Assembly: GCA_015689705.1 (NCBI GenBank)
Contig: WVSN01000005.1
Location: 183,301 to 247,300 of the forward strand
From: Rhodobacterales bacterium HKCCE3408
Lineage (GTDB): Bacteria > Pseudomonadota > Alphaproteobacteria > Rhodobacterales > Rhodobacteraceae
Direction: 5' to 3'
Length of the DNA: 64,000 nucleotides
Positions 53,166-62,449 of this stretch are shown one piece after another. Every line of letters begins with the position of its first letter. The stretch's first letter is position 1. A program made the position numbers and the translations under genes. The notes beneath the pieces were generated by a model that did not search any database, was not told the origin of the DNA, and was given only the letters and a program-made list of their open reading frames with translations.

Positions 53166-54035
53166 ATGTCTGATCGTCCCACTGACCCTCTAAAGCCGGC
53201 CCGTGCGGTCGAGACCCTGCTCGGCCGAACGTTCCCCGGCCACACCATGCAGCGAGTGCGGACCGCCGCGGGAAAGTACCGCTACGGCTATGTCGGTTCC
53301 GGCGTGAAGGATCTCTTCGGACTCGATCCGCAGGACCTGATGTCACGGTCCGAAGTCGACCATTCATGGATCCACCCCGAAGACAGGGGGCGGTTCGTCG
53401 ACGCACTGGAGGTCTCGGCGAGGGACCTCACGCCACTCGACGAGGAAGTGCGGGTCGAGAGCCCGTCAGGCCTCTATCGGTGGGTCCGGTCAATTGGTCA
53501 CCCGCGCCACCAGCCGGACGGCTCGATCATCTGGGACGGTGTCGCGCTCGACATTCATGATCGCCGCGAAGCGTCGGAGACACTGGCGAAGATGCTGGAG
53601 AATGTCCGAGACAGCGAGACGACGGAGGACCGGTTCTCGGCCATTGCCGGTCAGGACCTTCAAGAAAGACTACAAGAGCTCGAGAGCGCCATTGCGGAGT
53701 TTGAGAAACTGGTCGCACCAGATCACCGCACGCTTTTTGGCCAGATCCGGAAACGATACACGGCACTCGCGGATGCCGTCGCGGCAGCAACGGATCTCTT
53801 CGAGACCGTGGATTACGCTGCGCCGCAATCGCGAGACATCGACGAAATTCCTAAAGCGAAGGGACTGACGAAGCGTCAGGTCGACATCCTTCGTCTCGCT
53901 GCCGCCGGCGCTTCGAACCGCGAAATCGGCCGGGCGCTGGAGCTTTCGGAGGGAACGGTGAAGCAACACATGACCCGCATCTTCCGACGGCTCGGAGTGC
54001 AGAACAGGACAGAAGCGGCGGCGCTATTGCGCTGA
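53166..54035 (+). CDS. PAS-LuxR transcriptional regulator, divergent from the BKACE-TRAP operon
   Basis: A 289-residue regulator. A PAS-like domain (about residues 35-140; GVKDLFGLDPQDLMSRSEVD, then WIHPEDRGRFVDA and YRWVRSIG) is followed by a coiled linker (LQERLQELESAIAEFEKLVA) and a LuxR helix-turn-helix (about 225-289; GLTKRQVDILRLAAAGASNR, then LSEGTVKQHMTRIFRRLGV). Its position, 106 bp from the operon start in the opposite direction, makes it the likely regulator of substrate uptake and cleavage. No receiver domain is present. Confidence 0.88.
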   Translation: MSDRPTDPLKPARAVETLLGRTFPGHTMQRVRTAAGKYRYGYVGSGVKDLFGLDPQDLMSRSEVDHSWIHPEDRGRFVDALEVSARDLTPLDEEVRVESPSGLYRWVRSIGHPRHQPDGSIIWDGVALDIHDRREASETLAKMLENVRDSETTEDRFSAIAGQDLQERLQELESAIAEFEKLVAPDHRTLFGQIRKRYTALADAVAAATDLFETVDYAAPQSRDIDEIPKAKGLTKRQVDILRLAAAGASNREIGRALELSEGTVKQHMTRIFRRLGVQNRTEAAALLR

Positions 54036-54245
54036 GCAGAGCCCCGCAGTGATTGGCCTGAAGTTGAAATTGTGCTCGTCGGAGCAAAGGGGGAAACTAG
54101 CTCTCGATCCGTTTCTGCTGCGTTGTATGGACAGGCGGTAGTCTTGTACGCACAGCGGAGGCGTAGCGTCATCCATGGCGCCCTCCCCTTCTGGTGGTTT
54201 TGTCCCTTCTTGGACATTTCTGTGCGCCTGAATACACATGCATCG

Positions 54246-55427
54246 ATGCCGATGATCCAGGACCTTGAGCAAATTGAGACGACGGTCCTGCCGACCGACC
54301 CGAGCTTCCGATCCATCGGACGTGCCGAATTGAATCGTCACATCAACCAAGCCCGGCGGACTGCACTCGCGGACTCTAAGGATGATTTTCTTCTCTCCCT
54401 GATGCGCCTGCTCGCACTTCCCGGCAACGGACATACACGGCTGATCCCGAACGATGCCATTTCGGTTCTCCCGCTGAGGTTCGTCTCCATCGGTACGACA
54501 GTGCGTCTGCTCGGCGCAGCGTCGGAATTTTCCGAGGCGATCGGAGGAGAGGTGATGTCCATCAACGGCGTCCCCGTAGCCGAAATCGAAGCCGCCGCTG
54601 CGAGCTTCCTGGCGGGGACACAGCAACGCAGACGGGTCGTTGGGCCAATCCTCCTCGCGTGGCCCGGAGCATTGGAGCGGCTCGGTGTTCCTTCGGGCGG
54701 CGCATGCATCGAATACAGGATTCAGACCGAGACGGGACGGATCATCAAGCTGACCTTAGACACCGCAAAGCTGGTTCGCGGATCGAGGTTCTACCCGCGA
54801 AACGAACATGGAAGAGCCGACGCATGCTGGTCGCCCAGGTCTTACCTGGAGGTGCAGGATTTCGGCGAGACCGGACTGCTGATGGTCCTTCCGAGCTTCT
54901 TTGATGCCGGTGAAACTGCTCTGCCGAATGCGATCTCCGAGGCGGCCGACCTCGTGAGATCACGCCCGGGCATTCCCCTGCTCGTTGATGTTCGCGGAAA
55001 TCCGGGTGGGGATTTTCTTCAAACCATCCCTTTGATCGACGCGATTTCGGCGGGCGAGAACCATCGCCGCGTCGGTGTGCTCGTCGACAAGTTCACGTTC
55101 TCGGCCGCGATCGTCTTCGTCGCCATCCTGAAGCACCGCCTGGGAGAACGTCTTGCGATCATCGGGGAAGAGATGGGGGACGGGCTTACATTCTTTGCGG
55201 AAGGCGGAACATTGGACCTGTCGTCCACCGGAGCTGTCGTTCGATACTCTTCAGCCTTTCATGATTGGGCGGGTGGTCGCACCGACGAGACAACTCCCGC
55301 TGCTATCGCAGAAATGATCGTCCCAGTTGGTACATTGAAGCTGAACCGTGTCTGGGTTGAGAACTCGAACGATGCTGAAACGCAGTTTCAGTTCTGCCGA
55401 GAGGTCCTTGAAAGTCTGCAAAGCTAG
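54246..55427 (+). CDS. S41-family peptidase-like protein
   Basis: A 393-residue protein with the S41 tail-specific protease fold. The N-terminal helical part is MIQDLEQIETTVLPTDPSFR, with the LPGNGHTRLIPND region that in the family reads DGHT. A PDZ-like segment is at about residues 110-150 (GEVMSINGVPVAEIEAAAAS). LLVDVRGNPGGDF is the S41 strand, and the nucleophile Ser is in DKFTFSAAIVFVAIL. The start is uncertain: the frame is open from a GTG at 54072 but that part is not protein-like. No signal peptide is seen at the chosen start, so it may be cytoplasmic. Confidence 0.75.
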   Translation: MPMIQDLEQIETTVLPTDPSFRSIGRAELNRHINQARRTALADSKDDFLLSLMRLLALPGNGHTRLIPNDAISVLPLRFVSIGTTVRLLGAASEFSEAIGGEVMSINGVPVAEIEAAAASFLAGTQQRRRVVGPILLAWPGALERLGVPSGGACIEYRIQTETGRIIKLTLDTAKLVRGSRFYPRNEHGRADACWSPRSYLEVQDFGETGLLMVLPSFFDAGETALPNAISEAADLVRSRPGIPLLVDVRGNPGGDFLQTIPLIDAISAGENHRRVGVLVDKFTFSAAIVFVAILKHRLGERLAIIGEEMGDGLTFFAEGGTLDLSSTGAVVRYSSAFHDWAGGRTDETTPAAIAEMIVPVGTLKLNRVWVENSNDAETQFQFCREVLESLQS

Positions 55428-55742
55428 TCGACGGGCAGCACATTTCGCACTTTAGAGTTCCGGCCACCAAGCCGAGCTCATCGCCATGCTCGCGGTCACA
55501 ACGAAAGTCTGCTTTGAGCCCTTGTCGGTCGTTGGTTCAAGGTGCAGCGATCGTCGGTTCAGAGCCCAAAGCTCCGGATGCTGCACGTCGCATCGACGTC
55601 CGTTATGTGCGGTGTGCTTACTCGCAAGAGCTGGTCGTCGCCAAGTTCGCCCCTGGTTGATTTACTTTCACCATCCGGCTTTTGCGCGATCGCCGCGCCG
55701 CGAATGTCGCCGACGCGGCAGCATCGCGGCGCGCGTTATCCA
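55428..55742. other. intergenic region with repeat copy 8
   Basis: It lies between genes that converge on it. The double-right-block repeat is at 55466-55567. The rest shows no gene or clear terminator. Confidence 0.4.
55466..55567 (+). repeat. dispersed intergenic repeat, copy 8 (two right blocks)
   Basis: A weak left block AAGCCGAGCTCATCG is followed by CTCGCGGTCACAACGAAAGT, CTGCTTTGAGCCC, then about 20 bp later a second right block TGCAGCGATCGTCGGTTCAG and AGCCC. Confidence 0.6.
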
Positions 55743-56111
55743 TTAGGCGCTGGGCTGCGGCAGCACCGGACGGACCTCGACCGACCCGGCCGTGACACAC
55801 GGCGCCTTTGCGGCCCATTCGAGCGCGGCGTCGAGATCGTGCACGTCGATGATAACATACCCCGAAAGCATCTCTTTAATGTCTGTAATGTCTGCGAAGG
55901 GTCCATCCGAGATTTGCCGCGAGCCGTTCTCAATACGCAGCGTCTTTGCGGTATCCGGCGAAAGCAGCCCTTCGCCGCTGACCATCACCCCGGCCTGCGC
56001 GATCGAGCCAATGTACGCCCCCCAACCGCCAAAATAGGCTTCTTGCTGCGCGGGGTCTTTGTGTTTGCTCTGTTCGTCGGCGTCCTCGCGAAACTGCAAC
56101 ATATATTTCAT
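55743..56111 (-). CDS. YciI/DGPF-family protein
   Basis: A 122-residue protein of the YCII-related (DGPF) family. The start MKYMLQFREDADEQSKHKDP follows AAAGGA. The signature is ISDGPFADITDIKEMLSGYV and VIIDVHDLDAALEWAAKAP. DGPF proteins often sit next to ECF sigma factors of the SigJ-type group; no sigma factor is here and a divergent TetR gene is next to it. The function is unknown; YciI homologues are suggested to be small enzymes using a His-Asp pair. Confidence 0.88.
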   Translation of the reverse strand: MKYMLQFREDADEQSKHKDPAQQEAYFGGWGAYIGSIAQAGVMVSGEGLLSPDTAKTLRIENGSRQISDGPFADITDIKEMLSGYVIIDVHDLDAALEWAAKAPCVTAGSVEVRPVLPQPSA

Positions 56112-56145
56112 CGGAGTGTCCTTTCGTCTCAGGTTGACAGTCATA

Positions 56146-56175
56146 GCATTTAGATGTTGTTCGTCATCTAAATGC
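56146..56175. promoter_or_regulatory. palindromic operator between yciI-like and tetR genes
   Basis: GCATTTAGATG (56146-56156) and CATCTAAATGC (56165-56175) are perfect 11-bp arms with an 8-bp centre. A second, smaller inverted repeat, TGATGA with TCATCA, lies at 56178-56192. Both are in the 143-bp gap between divergent starts, as expected for TetR autoregulation and control of the neighbour. Confidence 0.8.
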
Positions 56176-56254
56176 ATTGATGATATTCATCATCGGAAAT
56201 GTCAATCGCCAGCTGCACCGGTCGCGCAGTGGCCCGAAGAGCGAGGAGATTCGT

Positions 56255-56917
56255 ATGGCGCGTAGCAGCCGGGAGGTGGCGACGGCGAACCGAGAACGTG
56301 TACTAGAACAGGCTGCGCGCCTGCTGCGTGAGCGCGGGATCGAGGCGGCCGGTGTGAACGATATCATGGCCGCTGCCGGGCTGACGCATGGCGGGTTCTA
56401 CCGTCACTTCGCTTCCAAGTCCGACCTTGTGGCCGAGGCTGTTACCCGATCGCTGACGGAATCGGCACGCGAGTGGCGAGAGGTGTCAGAAGCTGCCCCT
56501 TCGGAGGACCGTATTTCGGGAGCGCTTGAGCGTATTGTTGAACGCTATTTGTCCGAGGCACATCGCGACGCACCGGGATATGGTTGCGCCCTCGCCGCCC
56601 TCGGCGCCGAGGCGGCCCGTCTGCCGCCAGAGGCGCGCGCGCAAGTGGCATCCGGGGCCGAGGCGATGGTCACGGCGCTCGCTGAAGCGATGCCGGGAAG
56701 CGATACAACCACAACGATGACGGAGGATCCACAGACCGGGGATGCGACCAGCATTTCGCCCGAAGCACGTGATCTCGCAATGGCAACGCTCTCTACTTTG
56801 GTGGGCGCACTGCTGCTGGCCCGACTAGGCGTAGGCCCTGATGGAGGGGCACGCGTGCTCGAAGTCGCACGTGCCAAAATCATGGGGGAGGCAGAGCGAG
56901 CGGTCGGCGGGCTTTAG
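56255..56917 (+). CDS. TetR-family transcriptional regulator
   Basis: A 220-residue regulator. The HTH (about residues 12-55) is RERVLEQAARLLRERGIEAA, then DIMAAAGLTHGGFYRHFASK, the common group that controls enzyme or efflux genes. GAGGAG precedes the ATG; an upstream ATG at 56177 lies in the operator area and is rejected. The C-terminal ligand domain is Ala-rich with a polar loop (SDTTTTMTEDPQTGDATS). It likely controls the divergent YciI-type gene through the 56146 palindrome. Confidence 0.9.
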   Translation: MARSSREVATANRERVLEQAARLLRERGIEAAGVNDIMAAAGLTHGGFYRHFASKSDLVAEAVTRSLTESAREWREVSEAAPSEDRISGALERIVERYLSEAHRDAPGYGCALAALGAEAARLPPEARAQVASGAEAMVTALAEAMPGSDTTTTMTEDPQTGDATSISPEARDLAMATLSTLVGALLLARLGVGPDGGARVLEVARAKIMGEAERAVGGL

Positions 56918-57707
56918 GGCTCGTCGCGACACCTATCCGCGGTTCGCCTTGGCCTGAACTTAGAATGTGTAGTAAGGAGGGGTAGCGCCAGCCGGGAATA
57001 AAGCGGCCATTCGTGCAGCAGCAGCGAACTGGCGATTCGTCCGCAGAGCCGACACTGGTAAACCCCGCAGCGAAGGTCAGCTTTCCGCCCTTCCTAACAT
57101 TCTGCTGCAACCTGTCCCGCAAAAGGTCGGGATACTCGGGTGCACGCCTCGTATCTACGGTTCGATTTCTGCTCCAACTCCACGAAAGCCACTGCTGTCG
57201 AAGTGTTCAGCTCCACCAAGTCGAAAATCGTTTCTGCTCAATCAGTGGCGGAGCTATTCACCAAATCCGCGCAGTCATGAGAGCCAGAGAATGACGGCCC
57301 GAGAGACCGGTTCGGGGCATCCCAGCGTAGGGGGCAGTGTTCAGCCCCTCCTGCATAACCCTTTAAAACAGCGGAAAAATTCGGCCGCAGCCTGATCGGG
57401 CGAACGCTTTCGCGGGGCAACTGGCGGAGCGGACGGGACCCACGTCAAACGTTCCCACGACCTAACGTATTGTTTTCGTTTGCACCCTTTGTTGCTTGGG
57501 TGACCAATCGGTACAGTCGCGACTCGCAGCGAACCGGTTGATTAGGGCCGCAAGAACACTTGCAGGGAGCACGGCCCGACCCTCCGGGGCCATTAACTTG
57601 GAAGACGCATCTTGCCGCCTAGGGAAAACAGGATCCATCCCATTTCCCGACCGACCATCGGTGCGGTCAATGGGGAGTTTCGTGCAACGGTGAACGAGCG
57701 TTGTCCC
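56918..57707. other. 790-bp intergenic region with repeat copy 9
   Basis: The repeat is at 57034-57090. Otherwise I see TTTAAAACAGCGGAAAAATT near 57360 and GTATTGTTTTCG near 57467 as AT-richer spots. No frame is convincing as a gene. Confidence 0.4.
57034..57090 (+). repeat. dispersed intergenic repeat, copy 9 (short type)
   Basis: Left block GATTCGTCCGCAGAGCCGAC, then the right block CCGCAGCGAAGGTCAGCTTT and CCGCCC about 12 bp later. As in copy 5 the long-type middle is absent. Confidence 0.75.
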
Positions 57708-58340
57708 TCAGTGCTGCGCCGGCAGGTTGGCCAATATGTACTCCACAGCCCATCCGACGCCGCCACCATGCGCCAGCGTGATCGGATACATTCGTTGGTA
57801 TTCCGGAGCTGTGTTGTCCGGGGCCCACTCGGCAGCGACCGCGAACCAGGACATGGGCACAGCGCCTGCCTGGATCATACGCTGACCGGCGCGGTCATGT
57901 GCCTCCGGCGACAAACCGCCCGAAGCGTCGGAGACGAAATAGACCTCGTAGCCGTCCCGCATCGCAGACAGCGCAGTCTGCGCCAGACAGACTTCGGTCC
58001 AGAGCCCCGCCATCACGAGCTTCCTGCGCCCCGTCGCCTTCACTGCCTCGACGAACGCGGGGTCGGACCATGCGTTGGTGTTTGTACGGTCGACGGGCTT
58101 CACGTCGGGCCAGAGCCCGGTGATTCCCTGGAAGAGCGGATCGCGAAGTGGTCCGCTCTCGCCATTGATGGTGGTCAGGACCGTCGGCACCTCCAGCGCC
58201 TTTGCCGTCTTGGCAAGCGCGAGGACGTTGTTCGTCAGATGCTCGGGAGAGATCGAGTTGATCGGGAAAGCCACCCAGGGTTGGTGGTCGATGAGCAGCA
58301 GCGCAGAGTTGCCGATCGTCAGGTCATTTATTGTGTGCAC
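57708..58340 (-). CDS. isochorismatase-family hydrolase
   Basis: A 210-residue cysteine hydrolase of the isochorismatase/nicotinamidase superfamily, ycaC-like subgroup. The catalytic Asp is in LLLIDHQPWVAF, the Lys in TGRRKLVMAG, and the catalytic Cys in GLWTEVCLAQTAL. The start is GTG (VHTINDLTIGN) with GGAG about 9 bp before; an upstream extension is not conserved in form. It is the second gene of a unit with the DoxX-type gene, 13 bp apart. The substrate is unknown. Confidence 0.87.
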   Translation of the reverse strand: MHTINDLTIGNSALLLIDHQPWVAFPINSISPEHLTNNVLALAKTAKALEVPTVLTTINGESGPLRDPLFQGITGLWPDVKPVDRTNTNAWSDPAFVEAVKATGRRKLVMAGLWTEVCLAQTALSAMRDGYEVYFVSDASGGLSPEAHDRAGQRMIQAGAVPMSWFAVAAEWAPDNTAPEYQRMYPITLAHGGGVGWAVEYILANLPAQH

Positions 58341-58353
58341 GGTTCGGTCTCCG

Positions 58354-58713
58354 CTAGGCTGCTGAGGTTTTCGGGCGTCGCTCGTTCCAGACCGTGGCGG
58401 CGAGAAGGAGCAAGAGAACCACGGCCGGGACCGGTGAAGGCTCGCCATAGGCGACGTGATAATACACTGCGCCCAACATGATGGCCGAAAGGCCGAGAGC
58501 CGCGGGAACGCGCGTGCGTTGAATAAGAAGCCCGAGACCTCCCGCTATTTCGCAGAGGCCGATGAAGATGCCGAAGGCGGCGGGCAAACCCATCACGGCG
58601 AATGGACGAACGATGTCGTCAACGCCGGCAATCTTCGCAATGCCAGCCGCGAAGAACGCCATGGCCGGCAGGACATAGAGAGAGGCGAGGCCATATTGCT
58701 TGAGCTTGGTCAT
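58354..58713 (-). CDS. DoxX-family membrane protein
   Basis: A 119-residue inner-membrane protein with four membrane segments (about residues 9-27, 43-62, 69-88 and 94-110), matching the DoxX/DUF417-type family. FFAAGIAKIAGVDDIVRPFA and FGIFIGLCEIAGGLGLLIQR are typical. Members are linked to thiosulfate oxidation or redox stress in some organisms. It is the first gene of the DoxX-isochorismatase unit and is divergent from a LysR regulator. Confidence 0.85.
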   Translation of the reverse strand: MTKLKQYGLASLYVLPAMAFFAAGIAKIAGVDDIVRPFAVMGLPAAFGIFIGLCEIAGGLGLLIQRTRVPAALGLSAIMLGAVYYHVAYGEPSPVPAVVLLLLLAATVWNERRPKTSAA

Positions 58714-58793
58714 CGAATTTCTCCTTTCGATGCAATTGATATGACGGCCACCGGCGAGCTTGATTAGACGCCGAATGAAGATATGATTTATCC

Positions 58794-59669
58794 ATGAATG
58801 AATGGATGGGACCGGATGTCTATGATCTCGCCTTGTTCGGCCAGGTGGTCGAAAGGGGCGGTTTCACCGCTGCTTCACGCCGCACCGGAGTACCTCAGTC
58901 CAGCATCAGCCGCCGGATAGCCCTGCTTGAGAAGCGTCTGGGAGCGCAGCTTCTGGAGCGCACGACACGCCGGATGCAGCTGACGGAAGTCGGGCTGCGC
59001 ACCTACGAGCACGTGAGGCTCATGCTGGAGCAGGCATCCGCGGCGCGAGGCTCCACCGAGGTCTTGGCTTCTTCACCAACGGGAGTCCTGAGGGTTGCCG
59101 CTCCGGTGGCTCTCTCCGAGTCCATCCTGCCGGAGGTTGTAAGCCGTTACCTCGCGACCTATCCCGACGTTTCCGTTGCGCTCGAGTTCACGACCCGCAC
59201 CGTCGACCCCCTGGAAGACGATGTTGACATCGCGATACGGCTCGATGTGCCGCATCGGTCGCAGAGCCGAGCCGACGTCCTGTTCAGCTCGCGAATGGGA
59301 CTGTTCGTTCCACCGTCCCTTGAGGGTGCCGATCCAAAGTCTCCGACGGATCTGTCCGCCACAGCGATCTTTGGAGTGGCCAGGGGACAGCAGAAGTCCA
59401 CGCTCAACTTCTCGCGGGATGACGTCACACTCGAAGTGGAAGTTCTGTTGCGCCTCAGGAGCAATGACCCGCGCTCCGTGGTCGCTGCCGTCGAACACGG
59501 CTACGGCATCGCGCTACTCCCTGCTTTTTCCGCACCGAAGGGATGGCGGCAGCTTCTGCCTGATTGGAGCCTACCTTCTGCCGCCGTACTTTCGCTGACG
59601 ACACGGCACGGACGGCAGATTCCGCGGGTCGCTTCGTTCATCAATCTCTTTCAGTCCATGACGATGTGA
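58794..59669 (+). CDS. LysR-family transcriptional regulator
   Basis: A 291-residue regulator with the HTH at about residues 8-65 (LFGQVVERGGFTAASRRTGV, PQSSISRRIALLEKRLGAQL) and a substrate-binding domain from about 95 (VLRVAAPVALSESILPEVVS). It belongs to the CrgA/YafC-type group, which usually responds to quinones or aromatic electrophiles. Its divergent neighbour, the DoxX-isochorismatase unit, 80 bp away, is the expected target. Confidence 0.9.
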   Translation: MNEWMGPDVYDLALFGQVVERGGFTAASRRTGVPQSSISRRIALLEKRLGAQLLERTTRRMQLTEVGLRTYEHVRLMLEQASAARGSTEVLASSPTGVLRVAAPVALSESILPEVVSRYLATYPDVSVALEFTTRTVDPLEDDVDIAIRLDVPHRSQSRADVLFSSRMGLFVPPSLEGADPKSPTDLSATAIFGVARGQQKSTLNFSRDDVTLEVEVLLRLRSNDPRSVVAAVEHGYGIALLPAFSAPKGWRQLLPDWSLPSAAVLSLTTRHGRQIPRVASFINLFQSMTM

Positions 59670-59765
59670 AAGCAACGATACCCTGTCGGGGCAGAGAGAA
59701 TATTGCGAGGTGAGTTCCTTCTACCGCAGCCGAGAACGGCTAAAGGTGGCGTTTGCTTCAGTGTT

Positions 59766-60983
59766 TCACGGCTGCGATTCCGAGGGCAGCAACGTAAGCA
59801 GGAATGCTTCAATCTCGCTCCGCTCTCGATCGGTGAGTTCATGAGGCCTCAGCTCGCTATGCCCTATCGCCGCCGCCGGCGCGTCGGCGTAGTGGTCGAT
59901 GACTTCGGCTATCGACGCAAGCTGTCCCGCGTGCATGTACGGCGGCCGGTCGGATACACCTCGGAGCGACGGCGTCTTAAAAGCGCCGAGCGCGTCACGG
60001 CTGGGTAGGGCCATGAAGCGGAGTTCGGAACAATCGTCGGGACTTGCGTCACTAAAATTCCCCAGACAGTTGAACGGGTCTGACAGAACCTGCCTGGCTC
60101 CACCCTCTCGCCCGACGTCCGGCGCTGCGCCGGTTACCGACGGGACACCGGTATTGTGAAAGTGATTGTCAGTGAACAGCGGGCCGTTGTGGCAATTGAT
60201 GCATTCTGCCTCTCCGACGAACAGGCGGAGACCCGCGATCTCGTCTTCAGACAGGATTCCAGGTCTAGGGAATGAAGGATCGGAGACCCAGTCGTCGAAC
60301 CGGGTGCGTGACACCGGGATCGTCCGCTCATAGGCGGCAATTGCCTTGCCGACGTTTGCGAAGACCTCGCTCACGCTGTTCTGATCCTCTGGCTCCATCT
60401 CATTCCAACGCCACGCCGCTTCGGCGTCGGCAACCGGGCCGGCCGGGGCCGCAATGCCGGTCAGGTCCGGCATCTGGCCGAACACCAACTCGTACTCGGC
60501 GCGGTAGTGTTCCGCCACGAGATGGGCAACCGACGTTCGGTCTGTCGCGTGTTCGACCTCGCTCTCGAGCGGACCAAGGGCTTGGGACCAAAGGGAATCT
60601 CGACGCCCATCCCAGAACAGGAACGGAGCATAGGCCATTCCGGGGATCGGCATCGTTCGACGGCCGGTCGTGCCCACGCCGCGGCCAAGCGGGAGGTCGT
60701 CCTGATATCCCCGGTCGGGAAGATGGCAACTCGCGCAGGCGACATCTCCATTCGCGCTCAGCCGGGTGTCAAAAAACAATTGCTCTCCAAGTGCGGCGGC
60801 AGCGAGGTCGTCTGCGACCCTGTTGGATGGGTCGGCTGGAAGCGGTGGCAGAGCGTCCACCGAAAGGCCTCGGACGGTGTCCATGTCTGCATCGCTCCAG
60901 CTTTCGGTCGTGGCGAGAGATGCGGCGGCAATCGCCGTACCGACCAGACCAAGACCCGCCAGCGCGACGATCCTGCGGTTCAT
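59766..60983 (-). CDS. di-haem cytochrome c peroxidase (MauG/CcpA family)
   Basis: A 405-residue periplasmic enzyme with an N-terminal signal or anchor (MNRRIVALAGLGLVGTAIAA). Two haem-binding motifs, CASCH (residues 83-87) and CINCH (261-265), define the family. GKAIAAYERTIPVSRTRFDD lies between them, and FKTPSLRGVSDRPPYMHAG near the C terminus is the usual peroxidase signature (K-T-P-x-L-R). It reduces H2O2 with cytochrome electrons or modifies a protein, as in MauG. It lies 7 bp after the FixH-like gene. Confidence 0.92.
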   Translation of the reverse strand: MNRRIVALAGLGLVGTAIAAASLATTESWSDADMDTVRGLSVDALPPLPADPSNRVADDLAAAALGEQLFFDTRLSANGDVACASCHLPDRGYQDDLPLGRGVGTTGRRTMPIPGMAYAPFLFWDGRRDSLWSQALGPLESEVEHATDRTSVAHLVAEHYRAEYELVFGQMPDLTGIAAPAGPVADAEAAWRWNEMEPEDQNSVSEVFANVGKAIAAYERTIPVSRTRFDDWVSDPSFPRPGILSEDEIAGLRLFVGEAECINCHNGPLFTDNHFHNTGVPSVTGAAPDVGREGGARQVLSDPFNCLGNFSDASPDDCSELRFMALPSRDALGAFKTPSLRGVSDRPPYMHAGQLASIAEVIDHYADAPAAAIGHSELRPHELTDRERSEIEAFLLTLLPSESQP

Positions 60984-60990
60984 GACGACC

Positions 60991-61431
60991 TCACAGAACG
61001 ATGTTGAATGTGACGTGATCGCGCCCGACCGGTCCGGCAATGTCGAAGCGAAGCTCCCACCAGCCGGCCATGTTGAAGCGCATGCCCTCAATGAGGAAGC
61101 GTCCGCCGCCGAGGTTCCGTGTCACGGTTGGCGAAGTCGGAAGCCCGTGACCATGCTGGGGCATACCCCCGTCGATTGCGATGTCCGCTTCCTGCACCGG
61201 CTCGCCGTCTGCTGTCGTCAATTCCAAGGTCCAGGCGTGCATCCGGCCGACGGTCACCGGTTCCTCGGCTGGCGAAATCGATGCGACATACATGGCATTC
61301 TCCGTCGATCTCGACCGCGAAAAATCGAGATCGGCGGGAAGGGGGCGAAGGAAGAAGCCGGCGACTGCGGTGCTAGCGATCAGGACAGGAATACCGGCTA
61401 TCAGAAGTCGGCGTGTAATCTTGTGGGTCAT
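60991..61431 (-). CDS. FixH/YtkA-like membrane-anchored protein
   Basis: A 146-residue protein with one N-terminal membrane segment (about residues 8-27) and a periplasmic immunoglobulin-like domain. The pattern HAWTLELTTADGEPVQEADI, then GGMPQHGHGLPTSPTV and GMRFNMAGWWELRFDI, is that of FixH/YtkA-type domains, where the Met/His cluster can bind copper. With the di-haem peroxidase gene 7 bp downstream it may hand over metal or stabilise the enzyme. Confidence 0.8.
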   Translation of the reverse strand: MTHKITRRLLIAGIPVLIASTAVAGFFLRPLPADLDFSRSRSTENAMYVASISPAEEPVTVGRMHAWTLELTTADGEPVQEADIAIDGGMPQHGHGLPTSPTVTRNLGGGRFLIEGMRFNMAGWWELRFDIAGPVGRDHVTFNIVL

Positions 61432-61579
61432 CTTGTGGTTCCTTGAAACTGGCGGGTTGCCCTACGATTGATTTACGCAATGCCGGATAGCGGCGCTTGA
61501 AAGCTTCGGCTGTATCCCTTGAACGTTTCGGCTATTCTCTGTTCGTGGTCCGCGTCCGTGGATCCTGAGGAAGAAGGTC

Positions 61580-62449
61580 GTGGGGCCGAAAAAGCGGTTC
61601 GAACGCGAACTGGACGAAAACGGTGGACCTGCCAGTCCCCCGCAATGGACCTGTCTACCGCGCTGGTATCTGTGGGATGGCGGATTCCTGATACTTGGCA
61701 GTAGCGTCGGCGTCGTTCCGGCGCATCATCACCATGCCATCCAGATTGTCATCGCATGCTCTGGCCACGTCAGCGCTCGCGCTGAGCGAGGAGACTGGAG
61801 ATCGGCGCCGGGCATTGCGATCCTTCCCAACGTTGTTCACTCGTACAGCGCGCGGGGCACGACGGCCGCAATGATCTTCGTCGACCCAGAATCCGTGGAA
61901 GGCGGTTGGATCAGGCACTCGCTTCGGGAGGACATCACGCTTCTCCCGGAGGAGCGCATACACTCGTGCCGCGAAGGACTCATTCGTATCGTCGAAAGCC
62001 CAATCGATGCCCCAGATCCATCTGACATAGTTCAACATTGCGTCCAGAAGATCTGCAGGGGGGCACGCCCGTACCGGCGTCTCGACCCGCGCGTCACAAG
62101 AGTGCTAGCAGAAATCCGGCAGTCCGATGAGCCCAGAATGTCAGTTGAAGAGGCGGCCGCCCGGGTCTTCCTGTCGCCCAGTCGCTTTGCGCATCTCTTC
62201 AAGCAGCAACTCGGCCTACCTTTTCGACGCTACATGCTCTGGCGCAAGCTGACGCGCTCCATGATTGTCATCGGTCGCGAACAGTCCATTACACAGGCCG
62301 CATACGCTGCGGGATTTGCCGACGGAGCCCACATGACACGGACCTTCCATCAGATGTTCGGACTCGCCCCGTCGGTGATGATGCGGGGTGAGTTCTTCGA
62401 GATTCCGTCTCCATTCGAGCTACAGGATTCCTCTACACTCGCAGGCTAG
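61580..62449 (+). CDS. AraC-family transcriptional regulator
   Basis: A 289-residue regulator. The N-terminal cupin-like ligand domain starts with AHHHHAIQIVIACSG and AILPNVVHSY. The C-terminal AraC double HTH (about residues 175-275) includes MSVEEAAARVFLSPSRFAHL and ITQAAYAAGFADGAHMTRTF. The GTG start has GAAGAAGG about 6 bp upstream. It is divergent from the FixH-like/peroxidase genes and may control them; the membrane gene downstream is 107 bp away on the same strand. Confidence 0.88.
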   Translation: MGPKKRFERELDENGGPASPPQWTCLPRWYLWDGGFLILGSSVGVVPAHHHHAIQIVIACSGHVSARAERGDWRSAPGIAILPNVVHSYSARGTTAAMIFVDPESVEGGWIRHSLREDITLLPEERIHSCREGLIRIVESPIDAPDPSDIVQHCVQKICRGARPYRRLDPRVTRVLAEIRQSDEPRMSVEEAAARVFLSPSRFAHLFKQQLGLPFRRYMLWRKLTRSMIVIGREQSITQAAYAAGFADGAHMTRTFHQMFGLAPSVMMRGEFFEIPSPFELQDSSTLAG

